A DNA stretch of 64,000 nt from contig NZ_CP129212.1 of the NCBI RefSeq assembly GCF_030413175.1, positions 5,556,450 through 5,620,449 on the forward strand, read 5' to 3'. Numbering within the stretch: position 1 is the stretch's first letter; every line of letters begins with the position of its first letter. The translations under genes were made by a program, and so were the position numbers. Shown here piece after piece: positions 37,597 through 47,898 of the stretch. The stretch is from Bradyrhizobium roseum. Lineage in GTDB: Bacteria; Pseudomonadota; Alphaproteobacteria; Rhizobiales; Xanthobacteraceae. The notes beneath the pieces were generated by a model that was not told the DNA's origin, ran no database searches, and saw nothing but the letters and a program-made list of their open reading frames with translations.

Positions 37597-38852
37597 GGGA
37601 ACAGCCCTCGCGTGTTCTTGGCCGCGCGGACCTTCTCCACGCCGATCGCCATCGCCGCGGTCCGATGCGGGATGTTGTCCGCCTTGGCACGCTGCACCAT
37701 GTGGTCAAAGGCGCGATCGAGGATGGCGTATTCACGCCGCGTCACCTCCTCTTCTTCCCAGAACAATTGCTGCAGGTCCTGCACCCATTCGAAGTAGCTG
37801 ACCACGACGCCGCCGGAATTGCAGAGAATGTCGGGGATCAGGAACACTTCGCCCTGGCGTTTTTCCAGCACGAGGTCAGCGTCCGGCGTGGTCGGGCCGT
37901 TGGCGGCCTCGGCCAGCACGCGGCATTTGAGATTTTCCGCGACCCTGGCGTCGATCACCCGCTCCATCGCTGCCGGCACCAGGACGTCGCAGGGCAATGT
38001 GAGCAATTGCTCGGGATCGAAGGCGAGTTGGTTGGAGAAGCCGGCGATGCTGCCGTGCCTGCCCGCATGGTGCATCAGCGCGGGAATATCCAGTCCCTTC
38101 GGGTCGTGCAGCGCGCCGGTGTGATCGCTGATGGCGATGATCTTGAGACCGTATTGATGCAACTCCAGCGCCGCATAGGAGCCAACATTGCCAAAGCCCT
38201 GGATCACGGCGGTCGCGCTGCCCGGATTGATCGACAGTTCCTTCAGCACGCGCCGCGCAAGATAGGCGACGCCGCGCCCCGTCGCTTCACGGCGGCCGAG
38301 CGTGCCGCCCGACGAGACCGGCTTGCCGGTGACGATCTCGGTCACGGTGCGGCCCTGGTACATCGAGTAGGTATCCATGAACCAGGCCATCACCTGCTCA
38401 TTGGTGCCCATGTCGGGCGCCATCACGTCGGTATGCGGACCGACGAAGGGAATCATCTCCTGCATGTAGCGCCGCGACAGCGCCTCCAGTTCTCGCCTGG
38501 AGATAGTGGTGAGATCGACATTGACGCCGCCCTTGGCGCCACCATAGGGCAGCCCGACCAGCGCGCATTTCCAGCTCATCCAGATCGCCAGCGCCGCCAC
38601 CTCGCCGATGTCGACGGAGGGCGCGAATCGCGTGCCGCCCTTGGTCGGGCCGAGGGTGAGATGATGCTGCACCCGGTAGCCTTCGAATACCGCGACCGTG
38701 CCGTCGTCGCGGTGGATCGGGCAGGAAACGGTGATGGCCCGCTTCGGCATCAGGATTCGGCCGCGCTCGTCCATCGGAATTTCGAGATGGTTGGCGATGA
38801 CGCCGAACTGGTTGACCGCCATGTCGAACACCGGACCGGAATAAACGGTCAT
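37593..38852 (-). CDS. Glu/Leu/Phe/Val dehydrogenase family protein (glutamate dehydrogenase-like)
   Basis: A 419-residue NAD(P)-dependent amino acid dehydrogenase. The substrate-site motif PYGGAKGGVNVD carries the catalytic Lys, an upstream LTLGPTKGGTRF is typical of GDH, and the dinucleotide motif is QGFGNVGSYAA. Length and motifs fit hexameric catabolic glutamate dehydrogenase, converting glutamate to 2-oxoglutarate and ammonia, better than leucine dehydrogenase. ATG 38852 has a strong ribosome binding site (GGAGGGAAGTG); the open frame extends about 48 codons further but that part lacks homology features. A VOC gene follows with overlap. Confidence 0.88.
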   Translation of the reverse strand: MTVYSGPVFDMAVNQFGVIANHLEIPMDERGRILMPKRAITVSCPIHRDDGTVAVFEGYRVQHHLTLGPTKGGTRFAPSVDIGEVAALAIWMSWKCALVGLPYGGAKGGVNVDLTTISRRELEALSRRYMQEMIPFVGPHTDVMAPDMGTNEQVMAWFMDTYSMYQGRTVTEIVTGKPVSSGGTLGRREATGRGVAYLARRVLKELSINPGSATAVIQGFGNVGSYAALELHQYGLKIIAISDHTGALHDPKGLDIPALMHHAGRHGSIAGFSNQLAFDPEQLLTLPCDVLVPAAMERVIDARVAENLKCRVLAEAANGPTTPDADLVLEKRQGEVFLIPDILCNSGGVVVSYFEWVQDLQQLFWEEEEVTRREYAILDRAFDHMVQRAKADNIPHRTAAMAIGVEKVRAAKNTRGLFP

Positions 38853-38901
38853 CACTTCCCTCCACTTTTGCCGAACCGCCCGGAAACCCCGGCAGCCGTC
38901 A

Positions 38902-38914
38902 GCCGTTATACGGC
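38902..38914. promoter_or_regulatory. Short dyad GCCGT-tat-ACGGC upstream of glutamate dehydrogenase gene
   Basis: A 5-bp-arm perfect dyad about 50 bp upstream of the dehydrogenase start, within the 254-bp gap shared with the divergent kinase operon. It is a weak candidate operator. Confidence 0.3.
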
Positions 38915-39106
38915 AGTATGTTCCGATTCCGTAAGCGTCAGCCCGGTGGGGAAAGGCCCAAAGATCGGTCGCATTCTCCTCATACTCCCATTCCAAGCTG
39001 CAAAGACGGCACAGCTGCGAATAATTTCAGCGAATGCTTCCGATAACCGGTGCTAATGTACAGACGCCGGGCCGGGACCACCCCTTCAGCTCATGACGGA
39101 AAACGA

Positions 39107-40018
39107 ATGCAGGCTCTCTTCATCGGACAGACCTATATCGACGTTACCTTCATCACCGACCACATGCCGACCGGCGACGAAAAGCACGTGGCCTCCGATT
39201 ATGCGGTGTCGTTCGGCGGCAATGCCGTCACCGCGGCCTTCTGCTGCGCCAAGCTCGGCATCGTGCCTGACCTGATCGCGACCGTCGCCAATGACTGGCT
39301 TGGCCGCATGTTTCAAGACATGAGCGCGAAGTATGGAATCTCGGTCCATCCGCGCAAGGTCAACTCGTCATCGCTATCCTTCATCATGCCGAAGGACGGC
39401 AAGCGCGCCATCGTGCGCTGCCGTGACGACGAGCATATTCACCCGTTCCCGATGCTGAACCTGAAGGGCTGCCGCGCGCTGCATGTCGACGGGCACCAGC
39501 CGGATGCCGCACTCCACTACGCCAAACTCTGCCGTGAGGACGGGATTCTGACGTCGCTCGACGGCGGTGGCCTGCGCACCAATACGCACGACCTCCTGGA
39601 ATTCATCGACGTCGCCATCGTCGCCGAGCGGCTGTGCGAGCAGATGGACAAGACACCGGAAGGCATGCTGGATTATCTCAAGAGCCGCGGCTGCCGGGTC
39701 GGCGGCGTCACCATGGGCGAACAGGGCCTGCTCTGGTATGACGAGACCGGAACCGTCCGCAAGCTGCCGGCGCTGCCGATCGCGCCCGAGCGCGTGATCG
39801 ATACCAACGGCGCCGGCGACGTGTTTCACGGCGCCTATGTGTACTCATATCTCAGCAGCCCCTCGAAAGGCTGGCAGGAGCATTTCGAGTTTGCGCGCGC
39901 CGCCTCGACCTACAAGATCCAGCGCCTCGGCAACGAGGCCGGCTTGCCGACGCTCGCCGACATCGACGCGGTCAAGCAGGAATTCCAGATCGGGCGCAAG
40001 AAGGAATTTTGGGATTAG
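39107..40018 (+). CDS. PfkB-family carbohydrate kinase (first of tandem pair)
   Basis: A 303-residue ribokinase-fold kinase starting MQALFIGQTYIDVTFITDHMP. The N-terminal SFGGNAVTAAFCCAKLG block and the C-terminal signature VIDTNGAGDVFHGAYVYSYL are clear; Asp of GAGD is the catalytic base. These enzymes phosphorylate a sugar or nucleoside hydroxyl using ATP. ATG 39107 is chosen; the upstream in-frame codons carry no homology. A second PfkB kinase gene follows 3 bp later, an unusual pairing. The substrate is not deducible. Confidence 0.9.
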   Translation: MQALFIGQTYIDVTFITDHMPTGDEKHVASDYAVSFGGNAVTAAFCCAKLGIVPDLIATVANDWLGRMFQDMSAKYGISVHPRKVNSSSLSFIMPKDGKRAIVRCRDDEHIHPFPMLNLKGCRALHVDGHQPDAALHYAKLCREDGILTSLDGGGLRTNTHDLLEFIDVAIVAERLCEQMDKTPEGMLDYLKSRGCRVGGVTMGEQGLLWYDETGTVRKLPALPIAPERVIDTNGAGDVFHGAYVYSYLSSPSKGWQEHFEFARAASTYKIQRLGNEAGLPTLADIDAVKQEFQIGRKKEFWD

Positions 40019-40021
40019 GAT

Positions 40022-40936
40022 ATGGGACGCGTCTTCGTCGCCGGCAGCATCAACATGGATGTCGTGGCGACCGCCGACCGGCATCCGAAGGTCGGCGAGA
40101 CGGTCGCCGGCCAGTCCGTGCACTATTTTCCCGGCGGCAAGGGCGCAAACCAGGCGGTCGCCGCCGCCAAGCTCGGCGCATCGACCGCGCTGATCGGCCG
40201 GCTCGGTGCCGATGCATTTGGTCAGCAGCTGCGGACGTTTCTCGCCGCTGAGGGCGTTGATCTCACGCTCGTCAAGGACAACAAGGATATCCACACTGGA
40301 ACGGCGATCATCACGGTCGCCGATGCCGACAACACGATCGTGGTCGTGCCCGGCGCCAACGCTTATGTCAGCACCGAGGATGTCGCAGCTCCCGTCCTTG
40401 CCCAAGGCGACATCGCCGTCAGCCAGTTCGAAATTCCGCTGCCGACGATCAGCGCCTTCTTCAAACGGGCGCGTGCGGCGGGTGCAACCACCATCCTGAA
40501 CCCCGCGCCGGCGATGGCCTGCGACCCGGATTTGCTCGAACTCGTTGACGTCCTGGTCCTCAACGAAACCGAACTGGGATTTCTCGCCATCACAGAACTG
40601 GGGGATGACGACCCGCCTGCCCGCTTCGTGGAGGCGGCGACGCGCCTGCAAGCCGGTGCCAACACGATCATCTGCGTCACCCTGGGCAAGCGCGGCGTGC
40701 TCGCGCTTGTCGGTTGTGAAGCATCGATGATTGCCGGACGCGCGGTGAAGGCCGTGGATACGACCGGCGCCGGTGACTGCTTCGTCGGCGCCCTCGCCGC
40801 GCAGTTGGCCGGCGGCGCGGCGATCCACGATGCCCTCGCCTACGCCAATGCAGCGGCATCGATCTCGGTGCAGCGGATGGGCGCTGCCCCATCGATGCCG
40901 ACGGACGCGGAGGTCTCGGCGGTTTTGCGTTCGTAG
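40022..40936 (+). CDS. Ribokinase-like PfkB-family kinase (second of tandem pair)
   Basis: A 304-residue protein close to classical ribokinases: MGRVFVAGSINMDVVATADRHPKVGETV, then PGGKGANQAVAAAKLGA (PfkB signature 1) and AVDTTGAGDCFVGALAAQLAGG (signature 2). Residue pattern and length (about 305) match RbsK, which makes ribose 5-phosphate. It is in an operon with another PfkB kinase and no ribose transporter, so a related pentose or nucleoside substrate is possible. Confidence 0.9.
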   Translation: MGRVFVAGSINMDVVATADRHPKVGETVAGQSVHYFPGGKGANQAVAAAKLGASTALIGRLGADAFGQQLRTFLAAEGVDLTLVKDNKDIHTGTAIITVADADNTIVVVPGANAYVSTEDVAAPVLAQGDIAVSQFEIPLPTISAFFKRARAAGATTILNPAPAMACDPDLLELVDVLVLNETELGFLAITELGDDDPPARFVEAATRLQAGANTIICVTLGKRGVLALVGCEASMIAGRAVKAVDTTGAGDCFVGALAAQLAGGAAIHDALAYANAAASISVQRMGAAPSMPTDAEVSAVLRS

Positions 40937-40951
40937 CCGGATACCACCGGC

Positions 40952-42172
40952 CTAACTCAGCGCGCTCTTCAGGTCAAAACCGGGATCAGCTGCTTGCTCG
41001 GGCGTGATCGAGCCGTTGGCGGCGAGCAGGCGACGTCCGAACATGTGGTCGCCGGCACGGTTGACCGACTCGATGCCGAGGAGTTGCCCGGCCTTGTAGC
41101 AAAACACCGAGAACGCGCCCTGCGCGCGATCGCCGCGCACGACCACGCGGTCGTAACCGGTGGTCAACCCCACCATCTGCAGCTTGTCCGGGCCCTGATC
41201 GCTCCAGAACCACGGCAGGCCGTCATAGGGTTTTACATCGCCGGTCAACCTGGCCGCAACGCACCGCGCGTGATCGGTGGCGTTCTGCACCGACTCCAGC
41301 CGCAGCGAGCCTCCGAACCGCGGGCTGTCATAGAGCGCGCAATCGCCGATCGCCGAGATATCAGGATCGGTAGTCAGCAAATGCGCGTCGACCACGATGC
41401 CGGCCGCCACCTTCAGCCCCGCCTCCGCTGCCAGTTCGACATTTGGCAACACACCGATGCCGACCACGATCAGATCGGCCCCGATGTGGCGCCCGTCGCT
41501 GAGGCTCACCCCTGTCACCTTACTGCCGTCGCTCTCGATGCCGGTGACCTGGACGCCGAAGTGAATGCGGATGCCGGCCGAAGTGTGCCGCGATTGAAAA
41601 TATTCCGATATCTCGGCAGTCACCGCGCGTGCCATCACGCGCGGCGCAAGCTCGATGACGTCGACTTCGAGGCCCTTGGCGCGCGCGGTCGCGGCGAATT
41701 CCAGGCCGATGAACCCGGCGCCGATCACGATGACGCGTTGGCCCGGACTAATGTAGTCACGCAGGGACTGGCTGTCGTCGAGCGTCCGCAGGTAACGCAC
41801 GCTGTCGAGGTTGGCATTGGGGATATCGAGCAGCCGGTTGCGCGCGCCGGTCGCCAGCACCAGATGGCCGTAATCGAGCGAGCGGCCGGAACCGAGCAGC
41901 ACCTTACGCGCGGCACGGTCGATCGACATCGCCCGATCGGAGATCAGCTCGATCTTCTGATCCGCATAGAATTTTTCCGGGCGAAACATCAGGCTGTCGG
42001 GTCCGCCAGTCCCCTTCAGATAGGCCTTGGACAATGGTGGCCGCTGATATGGCAGGTGGCCTTCATCGTTCAGCAGCGCGATGCGCTCGGAAAAGCCGTG
42101 CTGGCGCAGCGACATCGCAAGCTGGAAGCCTGCATGGCCCGCGCCGATGATGACAACCGGTCCTGCCGTCAT
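40952..42172 (-). CDS. Ferredoxin reductase-like FAD/NAD(P) oxidoreductase
   Basis: A 406-residue flavoprotein with two dinucleotide folds: GAGHAGFQLAMSLRQHG at the N-terminus for FAD and VIVIGAGFIGLEFAATARAKG for NAD(P)H. The segments LPYQRPPLSKAYLKG and ISAIGDCALY are characteristic of the rhodocoxin/putidaredoxin/BphA4 reductase group. Such enzymes pass NADH electrons to a [2Fe-2S] ferredoxin serving P450s or ring oxygenases. The stand-alone P450 at 27106 would need such a partner, but the genes are 13 kb apart and no ferredoxin gene was seen in the window. The gene is convergent with the kinase operon. Confidence 0.88.
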   Translation of the reverse strand: MTAGPVVIIGAGHAGFQLAMSLRQHGFSERIALLNDEGHLPYQRPPLSKAYLKGTGGPDSLMFRPEKFYADQKIELISDRAMSIDRAARKVLLGSGRSLDYGHLVLATGARNRLLDIPNANLDSVRYLRTLDDSQSLRDYISPGQRVIVIGAGFIGLEFAATARAKGLEVDVIELAPRVMARAVTAEISEYFQSRHTSAGIRIHFGVQVTGIESDGSKVTGVSLSDGRHIGADLIVVGIGVLPNVELAAEAGLKVAAGIVVDAHLLTTDPDISAIGDCALYDSPRFGGSLRLESVQNATDHARCVAARLTGDVKPYDGLPWFWSDQGPDKLQMVGLTTGYDRVVVRGDRAQGAFSVFCYKAGQLLGIESVNRAGDHMFGRRLLAANGSITPEQAADPGFDLKSALS

Positions 42173-42434
42173 GGAAACATCCTACGTTCGAGCTCATGGG
42201 AATGACCCATGTTGCGTTCTCTCCACCGATTTCGGCTTGCCTGCCTCGTTCCCTGGAAGCGGCGCTCGTGTCCGCTCCGAACGATGACAGGCCCTATCTG
42301 ACCTCATGGCGCGAGGCGACGCAAGCGCGCCGTCGTCCGGCTGGCAGCAGATATTTTGCAGGCCCGGCCTGGGATTGTCACCTGTTACCTTCTGCTATTT
42401 AAATACCGGCCCCGCTACTTGCCGAGGCTCAGCC

Positions 42435-43226
42435 ATGCCGACATCCGATGATCCCGCCGCCCCCGCCCTGCTCCGGATCGAAGGTTCGATCGCCACCATC
42501 ACGCTGAACCGGCCGGCGGCCTTCAATTCCATAAACCTGTCGATCGCGCAGAAGCTCGAGCAACTCGGCCTCGAGGTCGAGCGCAACGATGCTATACGCG
42601 TGCTTGTGATCGAGGGCGAAGGCCGCGCCTTCTCGGCCGGCGGAGACCTGCAGACCATTGGTGCTGCCGCCGCCAGCGACACCGTTGCGCCCGTGGTCGG
42701 CGAACTGCTGAAGCACTATCACGCCTTTATCGAGACGCTGCGGCGGATGCCGAAAATCGTGCTCTCCAGCGTCCACGGCTCCGCCGCCGGCGCCGGCATG
42801 GGCCTCGCTTTCATCACCGACCTCTGTATTGCCGCAGACGACGCCCGCTTCACGCCGGCCTATGCCAAGATCGGCGTCTCGCCTGACGGCGGCAGCACGG
42901 TCGGCATGGTCGGCACCGTCGGCACCCGCCGCGCGTTACAGATATTCCTGGCCGAGGACAGCTTTACCGCGCAGCAGGCCCATCAATGGGGACTGGTCGC
43001 ACGCATCGTTCCGGCGGCGGAGCTGAAGACAGAGACGCGCAAGTTCGCAGATCGGCTGGCGCAGAACCCGCCGGCGGCAATTGCAGGCACCAAGTCGCTG
43101 GTTTATCAGGCCGCGGTCACCCCGGTGAAGCAACAGCTCGATGCCGAGGAAGAGAAGATCATCGACGCCATGCTAACCGAGGATTTTCGGGTCGCGGTGC
43201 AGAAATTTACCAGCAAGTCGAAGTGA
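42435..43226 (+). CDS. Enoyl-CoA hydratase/isomerase (crotonase family)
   Basis: A 263-residue crotonase-fold protein. The oxyanion-hole motifs are GRAFSAGGDL and HGSAAGAGMGLAF. At the catalytic loop it reads AKIGVSPDGGSTVGM, with Asp where hydratases carry the second Glu, a pattern seen in PaaG-like isomerases. A 2-enoyl-CoA isomerase or hydratase role in fatty or aromatic acid breakdown is likely. ATG 42435 follows CCGAGG. It stands alone, divergent from the ferredoxin reductase-like gene across 262 bp. Confidence 0.87.
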   Translation: MPTSDDPAAPALLRIEGSIATITLNRPAAFNSINLSIAQKLEQLGLEVERNDAIRVLVIEGEGRAFSAGGDLQTIGAAAASDTVAPVVGELLKHYHAFIETLRRMPKIVLSSVHGSAAGAGMGLAFITDLCIAADDARFTPAYAKIGVSPDGGSTVGMVGTVGTRRALQIFLAEDSFTAQQAHQWGLVARIVPAAELKTETRKFADRLAQNPPAAIAGTKSLVYQAAVTPVKQQLDAEEEKIIDAMLTEDFRVAVQKFTSKSK

Positions 43227-43251
43227 CGACTCGGAGCGCGCTGGGGTTCGC

Positions 43252-44958
43252 CTAATCCTTGCCTTGCCCGCGCATGAAATCGAAGTCGCAGCCTTCGTCG
43301 GCCTGCAAGATCGTCTCGTTGAACAAATGCGCGTAGCCGCGCCTGGCCCACTCCGGCGCGACGGCCGGTGCCAGCGCCGCGCGGCGTTTTTCGAGTTCCG
43401 CGGCATCCACCAGGAGGTCGATGCTGCGTTTCGCGACATCGAGGCGGATCATGTCGCCGTTCTTCACCAGCGCCAGAGGGCCGCCGACGGCGGATTCCGG
43501 AGTGATGTGCAGCACGATGGTGCCGAACGCGGTACCGCTCATGCGCGCGTCCGATATCCGCACCATGTCCTTGACGCCGCCGCGCGCCAATTTCTTCGGG
43601 ATCGGCAGATAGCCCGCCTCCGGCATCCCGGGCGCACCTTTGGGACCGGCGTTGCGCAGCACCAGCACGTCGTCGGCGTTGACGTCGAGATCGGGATCGT
43701 CGACGCGTAGCGTCATGTCCTCGACGGAATCGAACACCACGGCACGGCCGGTATGCTGCAACAGTTTCGGGCTTGCCGCCGAATGCTTGATCACCGCGCC
43801 GCGCGGCGCGAGATTGCCGCGCAATATCGCCATCGCGCCCTCGGCCTTAATCGGATTGTCGCGCGAACGGATGACGTCCTGACCAGGCACGTCCTCGGCA
43901 ACGGCGACAATCTCCCGCAGAGTCTGTCCTGTAATGGTCTTTGCATCGAGATCGATGAGGTCACCGAGTTGCGCCATCAGCTTCGGCACGCCGCCGGCAT
44001 GATGGAAGTGCTCCATGTAGTGCTCGCCCGACGGCTTCAAATCGATGAGCACCGGCACCTCGCGGCCAAGCTTGTCGAATTTCGCGAGGTCGATCTTGTG
44101 CGGCGAGCGATGCGCCATCGCGGTGAGGTGGATCAACCCGTTGGTCGAACCGCCGATCGCTTGCATCACGACCTGCGCATTGCGGAACGATGCCTCGGTC
44201 AGTAACTCGCTCGGCTTTGGCCCCTTGGCCTTTGCCATGGCGGCCGCCACCCTGCCACTCGCCTCGGCCGAGCGAAACCGCTCGGCATGCGGCGCCGGGA
44301 TCGTCGCGCTCATCGGCAGCGAGAGGCCGAGCGCCTCCGTGATGCAGGCCATGGTCGATGCCGTTCCCATCACCATGCAGGTGCCGACCGACGGCGCGAG
44401 CCGGCCGTTGACGGCTTCGATCTCCTCATCGTCGATTTCGCCGGCGCGATACTTTCCCCACAGGCGGCGGCAGTCGGTGCAGGCGCCGAGCACCTCTCCT
44501 TTGTGATGCCCCACCACCATCGGCCCGACCGGAATGACGACGGTGGGCAAGTCGGCGGAGATCGCGGCCATGATCTGGGCCGGCAGGGTCTTGTCGCACC
44601 CGCCGATCACAATAATAGCGTCCATCGGCTGGGCGCGGATCATTTCCTCGGTATCCATCGCCATCAGGTTTCGCAGATACATCGAGGTCGGATGCGAAAA
44701 ACTTTCGGCGATCGAGATGGTAGGGAACACCATCGGCATCGCGCCCGACAGCATGACGCCGCGCTTCACCGCCTCGATGATCTGCGGAACGTTGCCATGG
44801 CAGGGATTGTAGTCGCTGTAGGTATTGGTGATGCCGACGATCGGACGATTGAGCGCGTCGTCGGAATAGCCCATCGCCTTGATGAACGCCTTGCGCAGGA
44901 ACAGCGAGAAGCCAGCGTCGCCATAACTTGCCAGTCCCTTGCGAAGTCCGTCGGCCAT
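43252..44958 (-). CDS. IlvD/Edd-family dehydratase (sugar-acid dehydratase-like)
   Basis: A 568-residue protein of the dihydroxy-acid/phosphogluconate dehydratase family. The three Fe-S cysteines expected in L-arabinonate-type enzymes are visible: Cys53 (YNPCHGN), Cys121 (GGCDKTLPAQ) and Cys194 (GTCMVMGTASTM), with Lys123 as the likely carbamylated metal ligand. The end (RRGYAHLFNETILQADEGCDFDF) matches pentonate dehydratases better than IlvD. ATG 44958 has AGGAACAGGAA upstream; the frame is open further but that part has no similarity. With the uronate dehydrogenase (upstream, same strand) and SMP-30 lactonase, dehydration of an aldonate or aldarate is the best inference. Confidence 0.87.
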   Translation of the reverse strand: MADGLRKGLASYGDAGFSLFLRKAFIKAMGYSDDALNRPIVGITNTYSDYNPCHGNVPQIIEAVKRGVMLSGAMPMVFPTISIAESFSHPTSMYLRNLMAMDTEEMIRAQPMDAIIVIGGCDKTLPAQIMAAISADLPTVVIPVGPMVVGHHKGEVLGACTDCRRLWGKYRAGEIDDEEIEAVNGRLAPSVGTCMVMGTASTMACITEALGLSLPMSATIPAPHAERFRSAEASGRVAAAMAKAKGPKPSELLTEASFRNAQVVMQAIGGSTNGLIHLTAMAHRSPHKIDLAKFDKLGREVPVLIDLKPSGEHYMEHFHHAGGVPKLMAQLGDLIDLDAKTITGQTLREIVAVAEDVPGQDVIRSRDNPIKAEGAMAILRGNLAPRGAVIKHSAASPKLLQHTGRAVVFDSVEDMTLRVDDPDLDVNADDVLVLRNAGPKGAPGMPEAGYLPIPKKLARGGVKDMVRISDARMSGTAFGTIVLHITPESAVGGPLALVKNGDMIRLDVAKRSIDLLVDAAELEKRRAALAPAVAPEWARRGYAHLFNETILQADEGCDFDFMRGQGKD

Positions 44959-45079
44959 TTTCCTGTTCCTTCTTCGAGGCTTCGTCGTTCCCGGCACCCG
45001 CATGAGGAGCCGGGGAACGACAATCATGATCGTCAGTATGGTTTTCCGGGCGGGTGCCGCAAGGGCGTATCACCCGGAA

Positions 45080-45907
45080 TTACGGATCCTGCTTCCAGTT
45101 GACGATCCTGTCCTTGTCGCCATCGAACTCCATGCTGCAGAACGTGCCGCCCTGGTAGTAATCGCCGACCGGGTCCGGCTTCAGCTTGGCCTGCTCGGCC
45201 ATGGCGTGTTCGAGGAAATCTTCCCCGCGACCGGTCGGGCGATAGCCGAGCTCGTAGGCGCGGTGGTTGTCCCACCAGGCACGCTCGTTGTAGGAGGCGC
45301 CGTAGAGAACCTCGAAATGAATATCGGGATGTTCGAGCCCGATGCGGCAGAGCTGCACCAGATCCTCGGGCTTCAGCCAGATCGAGAGACGGCGGTGATC
45401 CAGCGGCATCTCGCCGAAATTACCGATCCGCAGGCACGTGACGCTGAGCCCGTGCTTGTCGGCATAGAGCGCGCCGACCGCCTCGCCGAACACCTTGCTG
45501 ACGCCGTAGCGGCTGTCAGGGCGCGGCGTGACGTCGGTGCCGATGCGGTGATGACGCGGATAGAAGCCGACCGCGTGGTTGGACGAGGCGAAGATCACCC
45601 GCTTGACGCCCTTGCGATAGGCCGCCTCGAACAGATTGTAGCAGCCGATGATGTTGGCCTGATGGATCTGATCCCAGCGGCCCTCGACCGAATAGCCTCC
45701 GAAATGCAGGATGCCGTCGACGCCTTCGCAGACCGCCTCGACCTGGGCGAGATCGGCCAGATCGGCCGCCTTGAACTGCTCACTGCTGGCCAGATCGGCC
45801 GGCGCTTTGAGATCGCTCAGCAGCAGGTCCGGATAGATCGGCGGCAGCAGCTTGCGCAAGGATGTGCCAATCCCGCCGGCGGCGCCGGTCATCAATATGC
45901 GTGGCAT
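45080..45907 (-). CDS. Uronate dehydrogenase-like NAD-dependent SDR
   Basis: A 275-residue extended short-chain dehydrogenase. The nucleotide motif is TGAAGGIGTSL, and the catalytic triad region reads FASSNHAVGFYP...RYGVSKVFGE (Ser, Tyr-x3-Lys). SSNHAVGFYP and the overall length match uronate dehydrogenases, which oxidise galacturonate or glucuronate to the aldarolactone using NAD. ATG 45907 has GAGGAAAC upstream and is preferred to ATG 45919. The neighbouring lactonase (divergent) and dehydratase (downstream) fit an oxidative uronate route. Another sugar substrate is possible. Confidence 0.84.
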   Translation of the reverse strand: MPRILMTGAAGGIGTSLRKLLPPIYPDLLLSDLKAPADLASSEQFKAADLADLAQVEAVCEGVDGILHFGGYSVEGRWDQIHQANIIGCYNLFEAAYRKGVKRVIFASSNHAVGFYPRHHRIGTDVTPRPDSRYGVSKVFGEAVGALYADKHGLSVTCLRIGNFGEMPLDHRRLSIWLKPEDLVQLCRIGLEHPDIHFEVLYGASYNERAWWDNHRAYELGYRPTGRGEDFLEHAMAEQAKLKPDPVGDYYQGGTFCSMEFDGDKDRIVNWKQDP

Positions 45908-46020
45908 TTGTTTCCTCATCTCTCGACCGATTTGCGGTCATTAGCCGGGAATGATAGCAAACTCAAACGCCCAAGGAACGCCCAAGAAACGCACAAGCAA
46001 CGCAACAACGAGAACAGCAA

Positions 46021-46989
<969 letters not shown>

Positions 46990-47010
46990 AGCGCGGCGCA
47001 CCCGTGCAGC

Positions 47011-47898
47011 TCAACCCTTCTTCTCCGGTGCGGCGGTCTGCTTGGCGAGCGCGTCTTCGAAAGCCTTCTCCAGCGTCACCGCATAGGCATTGAACTCGCC
47101 GGGATTGACGAACGGATTGGGTCCGCCTTCGCGTAGCCTGGCGCGCTTATCCGCCATTTTGAACATTTCCGGGTGGGGCGCGAGCAGCACGTCCACCTTC
47201 ATGTCCTTGGCCCGCGCGAACGTCTTGCGGTAATCAGCCACGATTCCAAAATAGGTAGGGTCGGCGCCGAGCCGGTTCAGCGCGACGGTGCCGCTGCAGA
47301 AAATGAGGACGGAGCGCGTGGCGTCGCCGTCCTTCACCGAGAACGCCCAGCTCGTGCATCCCGGCGAATGTCCGGGCGTTTCACGGGCGGTCAGCGTCAC
47401 ATTCCCGACAGTGACCGCCTCACCTTCGCGCACCGTGCGGTCGACCTTCACCGGCGGGAACGCTAGCGCCATGTCTTCCTCCGCTCCCGGATAATATCCA
47501 CCCTCGAGCAACGACTTGTCGCCCTCGCCCGCAACGAGCCGGGCGCCGCTGGCCTGCTTCAGTTCGGCAAGGCCGCCGGTGTGATCGATGTGCGCGTGGG
47601 TATTGAGGAGATACTTGATGTCGGTGACCTTGAAGCCCAGCTTCTCGATGCTCGCCCTGATCTGCGACGTCGCCTCCGGCATCGCCGTATCCACCAGGAT
47701 GTGGCCCTGTGGAGACGTGATCAGGTAGGACGCCAGGCCGTCGGTGCCGACGTAATAGACGTTGCCGATCATTTTGAACGGCTCGGTCGGCGTGTTCCAT
47801 TTGACCTTGAGGGCAGCGATGAGATCTTTGGGGGTCTGGGCCCCGGCGACTGTGGTCAGCGAGATCAGCGCAACAAGTGCAACGGCGATTTTCTTCAC
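47011..47898 (-). CDS. Subclass B3 metallo-beta-lactamase (BJP-1-like), exported
   Basis: A 295-residue secreted metallohydrolase. With GTG 47898 as start (GAGGA upstream) it has a clear signal peptide (KKIAVALVALISLTTVAGA, then QTPK); the longer frame would hide it. Zinc ligands match subclass B3: His101, His103, Asp105, His106 in NTHAHIDHTGG, His177 in TPGHSPGCTSW, and His242 in LLAPHPEMF. Segments such as LVAGEGDKSLLEGGYYPG and FCSGTVALNRL are very close to what I recall of Bradyrhizobium BJP-1. It should hydrolyse beta-lactams in the periplasm; actual activity is not shown by sequence alone. Confidence 0.88.
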   Translation of the reverse strand: MKKIAVALVALISLTTVAGAQTPKDLIAALKVKWNTPTEPFKMIGNVYYVGTDGLASYLITSPQGHILVDTAMPEATSQIRASIEKLGFKVTDIKYLLNTHAHIDHTGGLAELKQASGARLVAGEGDKSLLEGGYYPGAEEDMALAFPPVKVDRTVREGEAVTVGNVTLTARETPGHSPGCTSWAFSVKDGDATRSVLIFCSGTVALNRLGADPTYFGIVADYRKTFARAKDMKVDVLLAPHPEMFKMADKRARLREGGPNPFVNPGEFNAYAVTLEKAFEDALAKQTAAPEKKG

